NCBI GenBank assembly: GCA_023151185.1
Contig: JAKLJL010000001.1
Span: forward strand, 496,001 to 560,000
Length of the DNA: 64,000 nucleotides
Source of the DNA: Bacteroidota bacterium
GTDB taxonomy: Bacteria > Bacteroidota > JABWAT01
Direction: 5' to 3'
The first letter of the stretch is position 1; the number at the start of each line of letters is the position of its first letter. Both the position numbers and the translations under genes were made by a program. Under the pieces are notes generated by a model. It had not been told where the DNA came from. It worked only from the letters and a program-made list of their open reading frames with translations, and made no database searches. Of this stretch, positions 45,158 to 55,222 are shown one piece after another.

Positions 45158-46018
45158 ATGAAGGGAATCATTCTTGCTGGTGGATCGGGTACCCGTCTTC
45201 ACCCGCTGACCATTGCCATTTCAAAACAACTCATGCCGGTTTATGACAAACCCATGATTTACTACCCCCTTAGTGTGCTGATGATGGCCGGAATCAGGGA
45301 AATCCTGATTATCTCAACGCCGCATGACCTGCCAATGTTTAAAAAACTTCTGGGATCAGGCAGGCAGATCGGATGCAGTTTTTCCTATGCTGAGCAGGCT
45401 GTTCCCAACGGACTTGCTCAGGCGTTTGTAATTGGTAAAGAGTTCATCGGAAAAGACCCGGTTGCCCTGATTCTGGGTGACAATATTTTTTATGGGACTG
45501 GTCTGCAGGAAACAGTCGCCAAATGTGCAGATCCCTCTGGCGGAATTGTCTTTGCCTATCAGGTATCAGACCCTGAACGGTATGGTGTTGTTGAATTTTC
45601 TGCAGACGGGAAGGTGATTTCCATTGAAGAAAAACCATCCAATCCCAAGTCTGATTATGCAGTTCCCGGACTTTATTTTTACGATAACCATGTGGTGGAA
45701 ATTGCAGAGAATCTGAAACCTTCAGCACGTGGTGAATACGAAATAACAGATGTAAACAATGAATACCTGAAACGCGGGCAGTTAAACGTCAGGGTTTTGA
45801 GCAGAGGAACCGCCTGGCTCGATACCGGAACGCATGAATCGTTGCTTCAGGCCTCACAATTTGTTCATGTGATCGAAACCCGGCAGGGTCTTAAAATCGG
45901 ATGTATTGAGGAGATTGCTTACAGAAAAGGGTTTATCACTACTGAGCAATTATTGGATGCTGCCGATGAACTGAAAAAAAGCGGTTATGGAGATTACCTG
46001 AGAAAGCTGGTTAAATAG
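45158..46018 (+). CDS. rfbA: Glucose-1-phosphate thymidylyltransferase
   Basis: 286 residues. Makes dTDP-glucose from glucose-1-phosphate and dTTP. The start [18 protein letters not shown] with the nucleotide-binding [32 protein letters not shown] and [19 protein letters not shown] are diagnostic. Its product is the substrate of RfbB, encoded about 10 kb downstream at 56414 rather than adjacent. rfbC and rfbD were not found, so the final dTDP sugar may not be rhamnose. A glycosyltransferase follows after 12 bases. Confidence 0.96.
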   Translation: MKGIILAGGSGTRLHPLTIAISKQLMPVYDKPMIYYPLSVLMMAGIREILIISTPHDLPMFKKLLGSGRQIGCSFSYAEQAVPNGLAQAFVIGKEFIGKDPVALILGDNIFYGTGLQETVAKCADPSGGIVFAYQVSDPERYGVVEFSADGKVISIEEKPSNPKSDYAVPGLYFYDNHVVEIAENLKPSARGEYEITDVNNEYLKRGQLNVRVLSRGTAWLDTGTHESLLQASQFVHVIETRQGLKIGCIEEIAYRKGFITTEQLLDAADELKKSGYGDYLRKLVK

Positions 46019-46030
46019 GAAGGTTCCTGT

Positions 46031-47251
46031 TTGAAACACATCCTGATTATTAACCAGCATTATTATCCTGATTTTGCTGCAACCGGGCAACTTCTTGCAG
46101 AATTGTGCGAGGATTTGAGTGAGGCCGGATTTAAAATTACCGTAATTACCGGTTATCCTGAACCCGGAACCTATCCCGGCGGACTTAATCCTGAAAAAAC
46201 AGAAATTTCAGGGAATTTGAAAGTTTTCCGGATTTATAACCATCCTGCAGGTAATAAGTCCATCCTTAACCGCCTGCTCCATTTCTTCAGTTTTTGGTTC
46301 GGATCCATACTAAAATCCTTCCGGATCTCACAGGTTGATCTGGTCTTCGTGATGAGCACCCCACCCCTGCTCAACGGCATAACTGCAAACCTGCTCAGGA
46401 TTTTTCGCAGAATCCCCTATGTTTATAATGTTCAGGATCTGTATCCGGGGATTGCAGTTGAAATGGGAACCCTCAAAAACAAATTCATTATCCGGATATC
46501 AGAGAAACTGGAGCAGTGGATCAACAATCAGGCAATCAGTATTGTCACTTTATCCGGTTCAATGAAAAATGCAATTGCAGTCAGGGAGTCTGAACGGGAA
46601 AAAATCAGGGTTATTCCAAACTGGAGTGATGACTCAAAATTGAAACCCCAGCCTGAAAGCCGGTTCAGAATTGAAAACGAACTTACCGGAAAGTTTGTTG
46701 TCATGTACTCCGGAAATATCGGGATGAGTCAGGGTCTGGATAAAATTCTGAGCCTTGCGCCCTGGTTTGAACAAAACCATCCGGATGTCTGCTTTTGTCT
46801 GATAGGAAACGGGGTAAATCTCCCTTCGATCAGACAGCAAATTGAAAGGTACGGGTGCAAAAACGTCCGGTTTTTTCCGTTCCAGCCAAAAGAAACCCTT
46901 TCCGACAGTTTAAATGCTGCCGACATTCACCTCGTTCCGCTGACAGAAAAAATGGCAGGGTACCTGCTTCCTTCAAAAATTTATGGAATTCTTGCCGTCG
47001 GAAAACCGGTTTTGGCAGTTGTTGATCCCGGTTCTGAAATTGACTTATTGATCCGGAATACCGGCTGTGGCCTTTCTGTTCAACCGGGCGACCCTGAAAG
47101 GATCAAAACAGCCTTGACTGCTCTGCTAGGTGAAAAACAAAATCTTCCCGGGATGGGGCTAAAAGGCTATCACTATTTTCTGAATGGCCTTACCCGAAAA
47201 ACCGCAGTATCTGCTTATCAGGACCTGTTTCAGCAGTTATCAGGCAGGTGA
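46031..47251 (+). CDS. GT4-family glycosyltransferase (WbuB-like)
   Basis: 406 residues starting with TTG at 46031. GT-B fold: the N-terminal Rossmann domain begins HILIINQHYYPDFAATGQLLAELCEDLSEAG-like, and the C-terminal donor-binding domain holds FVVMYSGNIGMSQGLDKIL and LLPSKIYGILAVGKPVLAV. This pattern resembles the WbuB/WcaI group that adds sugars (often fucosamine-type) to lipid-linked O-antigen or capsule intermediates. Donor and acceptor are unknown. No signal sequence; acts on the cytoplasmic face. Linked to rfbA (12-base gap) and followed by the WecA-like transferase. Confidence 0.85.
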   Translation: MKHILIINQHYYPDFAATGQLLAELCEDLSEAGFKITVITGYPEPGTYPGGLNPEKTEISGNLKVFRIYNHPAGNKSILNRLLHFFSFWFGSILKSFRISQVDLVFVMSTPPLLNGITANLLRIFRRIPYVYNVQDLYPGIAVEMGTLKNKFIIRISEKLEQWINNQAISIVTLSGSMKNAIAVRESEREKIRVIPNWSDDSKLKPQPESRFRIENELTGKFVVMYSGNIGMSQGLDKILSLAPWFEQNHPDVCFCLIGNGVNLPSIRQQIERYGCKNVRFFPFQPKETLSDSLNAADIHLVPLTEKMAGYLLPSKIYGILAVGKPVLAVVDPGSEIDLLIRNTGCGLSVQPGDPERIKTALTALLGEKQNLPGMGLKGYHYFLNGLTRKTAVSAYQDLFQQLSGR

Positions 47252-47303
47252 TGGTGGTCAACCCAGCCGGGTGGCAGGTAGGTTAAAATTTTGTTTTTCC
47301 TTA

Positions 47304-47321
47304 TCTTACAATTCTGTAAGA
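47304..47321. promoter_or_regulatory. Short palindrome before the WecA-like gene
   Basis: TCTTACA-ATTC-TGTAAGA, 7-base perfect arms, 27 bases before the ATG at 47348. Possible operator or small hairpin. Confidence 0.35.
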
Positions 47322-47347
47322 GGTAACTTTCACCTGTCCGGTAAAAA

Positions 47348-49027
47348 ATGGTTCATTTCTACTCGTTTGTTCTGGCTCTTGCCACTTCCTTTTTCCTCAT
47401 GCCGGCTGTAATCCGGCTGGCAAACAAATTGAATCTGGTCGATAAACCGGGTGAAAGAAAAGTACATACCCAAATAATTCCCAGGATCGGGGGGGTTGCT
47501 GTTGTCACCTCCTTTGTCTTTGCCATCCTTCTCTTTGGTTCCGATAAAATCCTCCTGCCTCAGGCCAATATCCTGAAAGGTATTACAATCGGTGCCTTAA
47601 TTGTGGGAATGGTTGGCCTCCTGGATGATTATTCAAGTCTGAATCCGTATGTGAAATTTTTTGGACAGATTGTGGCAGGATCGGTTGCGCTTCTGATTTC
47701 AGGACTTTCCATCACCCAAATTGATGTTTTCGGTTTATTTAAACTGGATCTTGGAATTTTTTCAGTCCCCTTTACTTTATTGTGGATTATCGGAATAACC
47801 AATTCCATCAACCTCATGGATGGTTTGGATGGATTGGCAGCCGGAATTGTCTCTATAGCTTTATTTTTTATCGGGCTGATAGGATACCTGCAGGGATCCT
47901 ATATCCTTTTGTTTATTTCAGTAACACTGATAGGTTCAACATTGGGCTTTTTGAAATACAATGCCCACCCGGCTCAGGTTTTTATGGGAGATGTCGGATC
48001 CTATTTCCTTGGATTTGTTTTATCCATGCTGACACTAATCGGCTCCTTCAGGTCTGCAACCGTGATGGCAATTGCACTTCCCCTGACGATTCTGGGTCTG
48101 CCAATTCTGGATACGGCATGGGCCTTCACCCGAAGAATCCTGAAAGGGAAGAACCCGTTTTCACCGGATAAACTCCATATCCACCACCGGCTGATGGGTT
48201 TAGGATTGGGACATGGCCTCACCGTCATGTTCATGTATGGAATTGCCTCAATTTTGGGGATAATTGCCGTTTTATCCGTTTACCAATATCAATTCAGAGA
48301 GTTGTCTCTGCTGATGGTGTCTGTTTTTATGATTTTTGCTGCGTTTAAACTGGTTACTTTTGTCAGGCAGCAGCCAACACTTAAAGCTTTATTTAAAACA
48401 AGAGTCCGGCCGGTTCCGGCTTCTCTGATGTTTTTTCTCAGGATGACACTTTTTTTACCGCTTGTGATCAGGAATCTGATTATTGTGGCACTCTTTCTGA
48501 ATATCCTGATTCTGACCAAAACCTCTCTGGAAGGTATTATAATCGGGATCATCCTCATTGCCGGCCTGGTTTATCTTTACCTGACATCCAGAAAAGAATG
48601 GTATGAACAATTCATGATGTTTATCCTGTTTTTATCCGGGTCCTATATCATTTTCACCGCAGAGCAGGTTATCGATCCGGTTTTCTTTGGCACAATCTCT
48701 GCCGAAATTTTTTCCAATATTTTATATACTGTTATCGGTATCCTGATTTTTGCAAATATTGTAATCAAGCGTCTAAGCGGGAATTTCCTGTCAAACCCCT
48801 TTGAGTTTTTTATCCTGCTGTTTGTCGTTTCGCTTAACCTGATGCCACCCGACATGGCGGTTAAGTATCACCTGGCAGCCGTGAGCATTAAATCCATTAT
48901 TTTATTTCTGGGGTACCGGCTTTTATTGGAATACCACCTTCAGAGAAGCAGGCGGATTGTTTATGCCACCTTCCTGGTAATTGTTTTTACAATCAGCTAT
49001 TCATCCTATCAACTCTGGGGGATGTAA
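47348..49027 (+). CDS. WecA/MraY-type undecaprenyl-phosphate sugar-1-phosphate transferase with long membrane extension
   Basis: 559 residues. The first ~300 form the transferase: GLLDDY (Mg-binding Asp pair), ITNSINLMDGLDGLAAG, FMGDVGSYFLG and HIHHRLMGLGLGHG are the conserved cytoplasmic motifs. The enzyme attaches a sugar-1-phosphate, often GlcNAc or a relative, to undecaprenyl phosphate to start polysaccharide synthesis. WecA-type enzymes are usually about 350 residues; here some 240 extra residues with about seven or eight hydrophobic segments follow. The function of the extension is unknown. The gene ends directly at the GTG of the next one. Confidence 0.87.
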   Translation: MVHFYSFVLALATSFFLMPAVIRLANKLNLVDKPGERKVHTQIIPRIGGVAVVTSFVFAILLFGSDKILLPQANILKGITIGALIVGMVGLLDDYSSLNPYVKFFGQIVAGSVALLISGLSITQIDVFGLFKLDLGIFSVPFTLLWIIGITNSINLMDGLDGLAAGIVSIALFFIGLIGYLQGSYILLFISVTLIGSTLGFLKYNAHPAQVFMGDVGSYFLGFVLSMLTLIGSFRSATVMAIALPLTILGLPILDTAWAFTRRILKGKNPFSPDKLHIHHRLMGLGLGHGLTVMFMYGIASILGIIAVLSVYQYQFRELSLLMVSVFMIFAAFKLVTFVRQQPTLKALFKTRVRPVPASLMFFLRMTLFLPLVIRNLIIVALFLNILILTKTSLEGIIIGIILIAGLVYLYLTSRKEWYEQFMMFILFLSGSYIIFTAEQVIDPVFFGTISAEIFSNILYTVIGILIFANIVIKRLSGNFLSNPFEFFILLFVVSLNLMPPDMAVKYHLAAVSIKSIILFLGYRLLLEYHLQRSRRIVYATFLVIVFTISYSSYQLWGM

Positions 49028-50578
49028 GTGAAGCCAATTTGCCTGGTGTTTTTGTTCCTGTGGTTCCCTTTTGTTCTGTTTTCCCAAAACCTGCCCTGGG
49101 TTCAGGATGCCGGCGACGAAACTCTTTGGTATCAGGAACTTAAGCTCAGGGAACCGGGAGCATTTCAGCCATTTGAAAGTTCGCCTGAATCCTGGGAGTC
49201 CTGGCTTAAATCCGGTACTTTGAAATCAGGATTTTCCAGTGTTTGGAGAGAAACTTTGTCTAACCGGTACCAGATTGGGAACCCGGATTCTTTTCGGGTT
49301 GCTGTATCGGGTCTTGGAAGGTTATCGGGGACCAATGTTCCGGTATCAACCGAAAAGGTGAGAGGCACTTCAGTTGGCGGATTTTGGTTTTCACCCAACA
49401 GTCACCTTGTTTTTTCCACTGCCCTTCAGGTTGATAATGATGCGGGTATGGATTCTGATTACCGGGGAAGAATCTCAAATGAACTGAACAATAATTCAAT
49501 TAAAGGATTCCTGTTCCATCGCCATGCTTATGTAGCAGGGAAATGGTCCTGGTTCGAATTTACTGCCGGAAAGCAAAAAATTTCCTGGGGCCCAACAAAT
49601 TCCTATTCCATGCTGATCGGACTTTCCTCACCGCCGCCGGATCTGCTTTGGTTCAGATATACTGCCGGACCTTTTCGCCTTACTCACTTTTATGCACAAC
49701 TTGACTATTCAACCTACCCGGCAGATGGCATCCGGCTGACGAAAAAAACCGATATTCAGAGAAACCTTGCAGGAATCAGGCTCGAAGCAGTTGTTTTTAA
49801 GGGATTTACCGCCAGTTTATCCCAAACTATCCTGTTTCCAACAACTTCACCGGGATTTAGGCTCGGCTACCTGAATCCGCTGATAACTTATTTTGGTGAA
49901 CGTGAAAATGTAGGTCTCAGTCAGCTCGATGATAATATCGGGTATCAGGGTGATGTGTCCTGGCGTTTACCCGGACTTCATGCCTACACTTCAGTTTTAG
50001 TTGATGACTTTTCAATTGATGGAACAGTTGGTCACAAACTCGGGATTCAGGGCGGTTCAGAAATTTCTGACCCGGTTTTGCCCTTTTTAGGAACGGTAGT
50101 ACTGGAATATACCCGTCTGATGCCAAAGGTTTACACCGTGAAATCAAACGGCGGACCTTTATGGCTGAACTATGTTTTTTACGGAAAAATGAACTCGATC
50201 ACCGAAACTGACTTCACTAAAGGGTCAATTTTAGGCCATCCCATTGGCCCGGATGCCTGGCAGATTTTACTTAAAGCCCGGATTTGGGAAATTTATCCCG
50301 TCATCCCCCAGATTGCTGTCCTTTACCAGGTCGCAGGAACTCAGAATGAATTGCTTCCTTCTGTAACCAATCCATTGAAATTTCCGGAAAAACGAGTCTT
50401 TTCTGAATTAAAAGTGGGATACGACTGGTTGGGCCGTATTTCAGTCAGCAGTTTTATTCAACACCGGTATTTTGTTAACTTTGCACATGAATCAGGATCC
50501 AAATCTGACTGGCTTGCTGGCGGCAGCATCCAGATAGATTTATCCTACTCCTGGAATCCGGGTTTAACTTTATTCTGA
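49028..50578 (+). CDS. Wzi-like capsule assembly outer-membrane protein
   Basis: 516 residues, GTG start directly after the preceding stop. Signal peptide at about 1-19 (ICLVFLFLWFPFVLFSQ). The rest is a large aromatic-rich beta-barrel ending in Phe (PGLTLF), typical for outer-membrane insertion. The segment FTAGKQKISWGPTNSYSMLIG and the PPDLLWFRYTAGPFRLTHF stretch resemble the capsule-assembly Wzi family, which anchors capsular polysaccharide at the surface. The position within a polysaccharide locus supports this. Assigned by pattern; another porin-like role is possible. Confidence 0.7.
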   Translation: MKPICLVFLFLWFPFVLFSQNLPWVQDAGDETLWYQELKLREPGAFQPFESSPESWESWLKSGTLKSGFSSVWRETLSNRYQIGNPDSFRVAVSGLGRLSGTNVPVSTEKVRGTSVGGFWFSPNSHLVFSTALQVDNDAGMDSDYRGRISNELNNNSIKGFLFHRHAYVAGKWSWFEFTAGKQKISWGPTNSYSMLIGLSSPPPDLLWFRYTAGPFRLTHFYAQLDYSTYPADGIRLTKKTDIQRNLAGIRLEAVVFKGFTASLSQTILFPTTSPGFRLGYLNPLITYFGERENVGLSQLDDNIGYQGDVSWRLPGLHAYTSVLVDDFSIDGTVGHKLGIQGGSEISDPVLPFLGTVVLEYTRLMPKVYTVKSNGGPLWLNYVFYGKMNSITETDFTKGSILGHPIGPDAWQILLKARIWEIYPVIPQIAVLYQVAGTQNELLPSVTNPLKFPEKRVFSELKVGYDWLGRISVSSFIQHRYFVNFAHESGSKSDWLAGGSIQIDLSYSWNPGLTLF

Positions 50579-50603
50579 TTTTAAAAAATAAACGGAGCTC
50601 TTT

Positions 50604-51935
50604 ATGAAAATTACAGTCGTCGGGACAGGGTATGTTGGGTTGGTAACCGGTACCTGCCTGGCAGAAACCGGAAACGATGTGCTTTGTATTGATATTGACA
50701 AGGCAAAAGTTGAAAAGTTGAAAAATAAAGTTATCCCGATCTTTGAACCAGGACTGGATGTACTCTTTGCCCGGAACATCAAGGAAAACCGCCTTAATTT
50801 TTCCACCAGTCTGGAAGAAGGGTTCAAACATGGTGAAATCCTGTTTCTGGCTCTTCCCACACCGCAGGATGAAGATGGATCTGCAGATCTGAAATATATC
50901 CTCGGGGTTGCCGGCAATATCGGCGACCTGTATTCAAAATTCCCTGATGAAGGGTACAAAGTCGTTGTAGACAAATCAACCGTGCCTGTTGGAACCTCCG
51001 AAAAGGTCAAAGCTGAGATTCTGTCCAGATCAAATGGCGTTACTTCCTTTGACGTGGTCAGTAACCCTGAATTCCTGCGTGAAGGCTATGCGGTCGAAGA
51101 TTTTATGAAGCCTGAACGTGTCGTGGTCGGAGTTTCTTCAGATAAAGCCAGAAAACTCATGCATGAACTGTACCAACCCTTTGTCATGCAGGGAAATCCA
51201 ATTTACATGATGGATGAGCGGTCTGCAGAAATGACCAAATATGCAGCGAATGCTTTCCTGGCACTTAAAATCTCATTCATGAATGAGATTGCAAATCTTT
51301 GTGAAAAAGTCGGGGCTAACGTTGATAACGTCCGGATCGGGATTGGGTCAGACTCCAGAATCGGAAAACGGTTCCTGTTTCCAGGAATTGGGTATGGGGG
51401 ATCCTGTTTCCCCAAAGATGTGTCAGCACTGAATAAAACTGCCGAAGAATATAACTACGATTTCCGGATTCTGAAATCAGTCATGTCGGTGAATAAAATC
51501 CAGAAAACAGTCATCGTTCAGAGAATAAAGGATCATTTCGGTTCGGTTTCCGGAAAAACCTTTGCAGTCTGGGGTCTGGCATTCAAACCTAATACCGATG
51601 ATATCCGGGATGCACCGGCCCTGGAAATAATTCAGGCATTACTGGCTGAAGGGGCAAAAATTCAGGCTTACGATCCTGAAGGAATGCCTAATGTCAAAGC
51701 CCGTCTGGGTGAAAAAATCACCTACACAGAAAGCAATTATGGTGCTTTGCAGGATGCAGATGCCTTAATCGTGGCCACTGAATGGAATGAATTCCGCAGG
51801 CCGGATTATACAGTTATGAAGCGGTTAATGAAAACTCCTGTCATTTTTGACGGACGGAATGTGTATGACGTCCAGCAAATGATGGACAACGGATTTACTT
51901 ATTATTCTATCGGGAGACCTGTAAGTGGAAAATAA
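50604..51935 (+). CDS. ugd: UDP-glucose 6-dehydrogenase
   Basis: 443 residues. Oxidises UDP-glucose to UDP-glucuronate with two NAD+. NAD-binding [15 protein letters not shown] (about 7-21), the [14 protein letters not shown] substrate segment, and the catalytic cysteine in [12 protein letters not shown] (about residue 267) identify it. CGGAG precedes the ATG. It overlaps the next gene by 11 bases; together they give UDP-glucuronate then UDP-xylose. A second dehydrogenase of the same superfamily is at 57424. Confidence 0.95.
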   Translation: MKITVVGTGYVGLVTGTCLAETGNDVLCIDIDKAKVEKLKNKVIPIFEPGLDVLFARNIKENRLNFSTSLEEGFKHGEILFLALPTPQDEDGSADLKYILGVAGNIGDLYSKFPDEGYKVVVDKSTVPVGTSEKVKAEILSRSNGVTSFDVVSNPEFLREGYAVEDFMKPERVVVGVSSDKARKLMHELYQPFVMQGNPIYMMDERSAEMTKYAANAFLALKISFMNEIANLCEKVGANVDNVRIGIGSDSRIGKRFLFPGIGYGGSCFPKDVSALNKTAEEYNYDFRILKSVMSVNKIQKTVIVQRIKDHFGSVSGKTFAVWGLAFKPNTDDIRDAPALEIIQALLAEGAKIQAYDPEGMPNVKARLGEKITYTESNYGALQDADALIVATEWNEFRRPDYTVMKRLMKTPVIFDGRNVYDVQQMMDNGFTYYSIGRPVSGK

Positions 51936-52872
51936 CCGCCGTCCCAGAACTTTGATAACCGGTGGTGCAGGATTTCTGGGCAGCCACCTCTGCGACCGGT
52001 TTATAGCCGAAGGTCACGACGTAATTGCCATGGATAATCTGATAACCGGTTCGGTAGATAATATCTCTCACCTTGCCGGTCATCCGAATTTTAAATTCGT
52101 CAAACATGATGTCAGCAATTACATTTTCATTGATGGACCGCTGGATTATATCCTCCATTTCGCCTCCCCGGCCAGCCCGATTGATTATCTCAAAATCCCC
52201 ATCCAAACCCTGAAGGTTGGGAGTCTGGGCACCCATAATGCTCTGGGTCTTGCAAAGGCAAAAAATGCCCGGATTCTGATTGCTTCAACTTCTGAAGTGT
52301 ATGGCGACCCGCTTATTCATCCCCAAACAGAAGATTATTGGGGAAATGTAAATCCGGTTGGATTCAGAGGATGCTACGACGAGGCAAAACGGTTTGCTGA
52401 AGCGATAACCATGGCCTATAACCGGTACCATCAGGTTCAAACCCGGATTGTCCGGATTTTTAATACGTATGGACCCAGAATGCGGCTGGATGATGGACGG
52501 GTGCTGCCGGCATTTGTGGGCCAGGCACTCAGAGGAGAAGATTTATCCGTTTTTGGAGACGGAAGCCAAACCCGCAGTTTCTGCTACGTTTCTGATCTGG
52601 TAGATGGTATTTTTCGTCTGTTGATGTCTGATGAGCAGGAACCGACCAATGTGGGAAATCCCGATGAAATAACCATTCTTCAGTTTGCAGAGGAAGTGCT
52701 GAGGTTAACCGGTTCAAAAAGTAAAATTGCTTATAAGCCGCTTCCTCAGGACGACCCCAAGGTTCGCCAGCCTGATATCACCAAAGCCAGAAAAGTTCTG
52801 GGATGGCAACCTAAAATAGACCGGTCGGAAGGTTTGAAATTGACACTGGAGTATTTTAAAAAACGGGTCTGA
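51925..52872 (+). CDS. uxs: UDP-glucuronate decarboxylase (UDP-xylose synthase)
   Basis: 315 residues, GTG start inside the end of ugd. An extended short-chain dehydrogenase: [14 protein letters not shown] binds NAD, Ser/Thr in STSEVYGDP and Tyr-x3-Lys in [11 protein letters not shown] are catalytic, and [34 protein letters not shown] is the characteristic UXS segment. It converts UDP-glucuronate to UDP-xylose through a 4-keto intermediate. A 10-bp hairpin without T-tract follows the stop. Confidence 0.93.
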   Translation: MENNRRPRTLITGGAGFLGSHLCDRFIAEGHDVIAMDNLITGSVDNISHLAGHPNFKFVKHDVSNYIFIDGPLDYILHFASPASPIDYLKIPIQTLKVGSLGTHNALGLAKAKNARILIASTSEVYGDPLIHPQTEDYWGNVNPVGFRGCYDEAKRFAEAITMAYNRYHQVQTRIVRIFNTYGPRMRLDDGRVLPAFVGQALRGEDLSVFGDGSQTRSFCYVSDLVDGIFRLLMSDEQEPTNVGNPDEITILQFAEEVLRLTGSKSKIAYKPLPQDDPKVRQPDITKARKVLGWQPKIDRSEGLKLTLEYFKKRV

Positions 52873-52879
52873 CTCATTG

Positions 52880-52909
52880 TCCGGATTTCGGAATGATCTG
52901 AAATCCGGA
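52880..52909 (+). terminator. Intercistronic hairpin after the UXS gene
   Basis: TCCGGATTTC / GAAATCCGGA (52880-52889 with 52900-52909) is a perfect 10-bp stem with a 10-base loop. It is followed by TCCTT rather than a T-tract, so it may reduce rather than end transcription, or protect mRNA. Confidence 0.4.
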
Positions 52910-52920
52910 TCCTTAAAAGT

Positions 52921-53541
52921 ATGAAATCAATTCTGTCCTTCGTTTTTCTGTTAACCCTTTCCTCCACTGGAGCAGCGCAGGAAAGAAACTGGTCCTGGAG
53001 CAGTTCCTTCGGCATCTCCAGAACCTATTTTTATTCATTGACGGATTTTCTTTCCGGGTTTGGCGACAACATTGACCGCAGCCAGAATGCAGTAATGATT
53101 GAAGGAAGGCTGAACAGAGACTGGCTGCCCTGGCTTGGAACTTCAGTTGCTTATCAGTTCGATTACGCCTCGTTTAACCAGGTTCTAAGCGGGCAGGATC
53201 AAAGTTATGGCCTTTCACAAAACAGCCTGACTCTTTTCCCGTATGTTATTATTTTCTCGGATAAAAATTCTGAATGGATCGCCGGAATTCAGGCCGGGAA
53301 AACCTGGTACTCGTTGTCTACAACAGGACTTGGTGCCGTTCTGCCCGAAACGAAAACGGCAAATGGCTGGCTGACCGGCGTCAGGACCGATTTTGACTTT
53401 CTTTCCGGTGAATCTGTCCACATTCTCTTTTCGGGTGGCATTAATCTGAAAACTTCAGAAACCGTTTCCCATGGAAGGTATGACTTTACCTTCAAATCTC
53501 TCGATGCCTATGTTAAACTGGGTATCCTGAATGAGTTCTGA
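52921..53541 (+). CDS. Unknown exported protein, probably a small beta-barrel
   Basis: 206 residues. A cleavable signal peptide is likely (SILSFVFLLTLSSTGAAQ, about 3-20). The mature part has alternating aromatic and polar stretches (WSWSSSFGISRTYFYSLTDF, FPYVIIFSDKNSEWIAGIQAG), and ends YVKLGILNEF with a terminal Phe, as in small outer-membrane barrels. No family recognised. Its stop overlaps the start of the next gene by 11 bases. Confidence 0.6.
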   Translation: MKSILSFVFLLTLSSTGAAQERNWSWSSSFGISRTYFYSLTDFLSGFGDNIDRSQNAVMIEGRLNRDWLPWLGTSVAYQFDYASFNQVLSGQDQSYGLSQNSLTLFPYVIIFSDKNSEWIAGIQAGKTWYSLSTTGLGAVLPETKTANGWLTGVRTDFDFLSGESVHILFSGGINLKTSETVSHGRYDFTFKSLDAYVKLGILNEF

Positions 53542-54124
53542 AGACCTGAATTCTCTTCGGCAGGATACGGAACTCCGGATCCAAAACCTGAAAAACCTGA
53601 TTGATCCCAAATGGCTGGCTCCTGAACCTCCGGTCACTCTGGAGGAACTGAACTCCTTTTCCATCCTTCTTACCCGGCTTTCTGACCTGGAGAAACTGGC
53701 AGGAAGGGAATCCGAAAATTATGAAAAAGAATTTGTCCGCCGTGGCCGGATGGGGTTCAGACTGGTTTTTTATACGACTGCTTTTTGGTTTCTGCTGGCA
53801 AAACTGATTCTGGTTCCTGCAATACCCTCTTTGGTTTTATCCTTTTTCCTGACTCTCACCTTTATGTGGATACAATGGGCAGAAGAGAGAAAAAGCTTTG
53901 ACAGAAAAAACAGGGAACGGGTTTCACAGACATCCAGGGACCAAACTGAAATGGGCAGACTCGGGCTGATTAAACAGGAAATTGAGAAGAAATACAACAT
54001 TCCTGATCTGAACAGCCAAGTCGTAGAGTCCTGGCTTGAAGACTATCACCTCTGGCTTCGTCACGATCAGGAACGGCTTGCGCTTCTTGAGTTGACCCTA
54101 AAACTGAAGGAACTTTCTGATTAA
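53531..54124 (+). CDS. Unknown membrane protein with helical arms
   Basis: 197 residues. Two charged, probably coiled-coil stretches (about 1-70 and 115-197) flank one or two hydrophobic segments at about 77-117 (LVFYTTAFWFLLAKLILVPAIPSLVLSFFLTLTF-like). No catalytic motif or family recognised. The start lies inside the preceding gene's 3' end (11-base overlap), so the two are probably made together. dusB follows 62 bases later. Confidence 0.6.
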   Translation: MSSEDLNSLRQDTELRIQNLKNLIDPKWLAPEPPVTLEELNSFSILLTRLSDLEKLAGRESENYEKEFVRRGRMGFRLVFYTTAFWFLLAKLILVPAIPSLVLSFFLTLTFMWIQWAEERKSFDRKNRERVSQTSRDQTEMGRLGLIKQEIEKKYNIPDLNSQVVESWLEDYHLWLRHDQERLALLELTLKLKELSD

Positions 54125-54186
54125 CCGGACTAACCCGGATGGGAAGTTTGTTTTTAATCGGTGCTGCTGACCATTATTTTTGCAAA

Positions 54187-55161
54187 ATGTTAAAAATCGG
54201 CGAAAAAATACAAATAGAAAATGCTGTTGTTCTGGCTCCGATGGAGGATGTCACCGATCAGCCTTTTAGGCGGATTTGCCGTGAAAACGGGGCAGATATC
54301 GTCTATACCGAGTTTGTTCCTTCAGAGGCGATCATCCGGGATGCAGGGAAATCTGCGAAGAAAATGCAGTTTTCCGAGGAGGAACGACCTGTCTCCATTC
54401 AGATTTATGGAAACCAGGTTGAGGTTATGGTTGAAGCTGCCAAAAGGGCAGAAGCTTTGGGCCCTGATTTTCTGGATATTAATTATGGATGCCCGGCAAA
54501 AAAAATTGCCGGCCGTGGTGCTGGTTCCGGATTATTATGCTATCCGGACCTTATGGAAACGATCACCCGACAAATAGTCGACTCGCTTAAAATTCCTGTT
54601 ACTGCCAAAACACGGATTGGCTGGGATGCCGCTTCCATTTCAATTGTTGAAACAACCCGCCGGCTCGAACAGCAGGGAATCAAGGCATTGACAATCCATG
54701 GAAGAACAAAGGCCCAAATGTTTGAAGGACAGGCAGATTGGGACTGGATCGGAAAGGCAAAAGCCTCTGCAGGAATTCCGATCATCGGGAACGGCGATAT
54801 TACAACCCCTGAATTTGCCCGAGAAGTATTCCTGAAAACAGGTGTGGATGGGTTGATGATCGGCCGGGGGGCCTATGGAAATCCCTGGATATTCAGCAGA
54901 ACGAAGCATTACCTGAACACAGGAATCCTGCTTCCGGAACCGGAGCTTGAAGAAAAGGTTACGGTCATGCTCAGGCACCTGAGATATGCAATTGAATTTA
55001 AAGGCCAGCATGGTCTTGTTTCCTTCAGGAAACACTATCCCAATTATCTTAAAGGATTCCCGAATGCAGCAAAGCTAAGGGCAAGTATTGTAATTCTGAA
55101 TACGTACGACTCAATTGCCCAGACGGTAACCGATTTTCTTGGGATAAAATCAGTTGCTTAA
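54187..55161 (+). CDS. dusB: tRNA-dihydrouridine synthase, DusB type
   Basis: 324 residues from the ATG at 54187; the ATG at 54139 adds 16 non-conserved residues. An FMN enzyme reducing uridines in the tRNA D-loop. VVLAPMEDVTDQPFRRICRE, the catalytic cysteine in DINYGCPAKKIAGRGAGS, TAKTRIGWD, LTIHGRTKAQMFEGQADW and IGNGDITTPEF are all standard, with MIGRGAYGNPWIF near the end. A terminator follows. Its position within a polysaccharide locus looks coincidental. Confidence 0.94.
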   Translation: MLKIGEKIQIENAVVLAPMEDVTDQPFRRICRENGADIVYTEFVPSEAIIRDAGKSAKKMQFSEEERPVSIQIYGNQVEVMVEAAKRAEALGPDFLDINYGCPAKKIAGRGAGSGLLCYPDLMETITRQIVDSLKIPVTAKTRIGWDAASISIVETTRRLEQQGIKALTIHGRTKAQMFEGQADWDWIGKAKASAGIPIIGNGDITTPEFAREVFLKTGVDGLMIGRGAYGNPWIFSRTKHYLNTGILLPEPELEEKVTVMLRHLRYAIEFKGQHGLVSFRKHYPNYLKGFPNAAKLRASIVILNTYDSIAQTVTDFLGIKSVA

Positions 55162-55180
55162 GAATAGTACTGGTGAAAAC

Positions 55181-55210
55181 AAAAAAAGGGGCTTCAGCCC
55201 CTTTTTTATT
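55181..55210. terminator. Bidirectional terminator between dusB and the response regulator
   Basis: A7-GGGGC-TTCA-GCCCC-T6: a 5-bp GC stem with A-tract before and T-tract after, so it can act on both converging transcripts. Confidence 0.88.
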
Positions 55211-55222
55211 GCAATGAGTATT

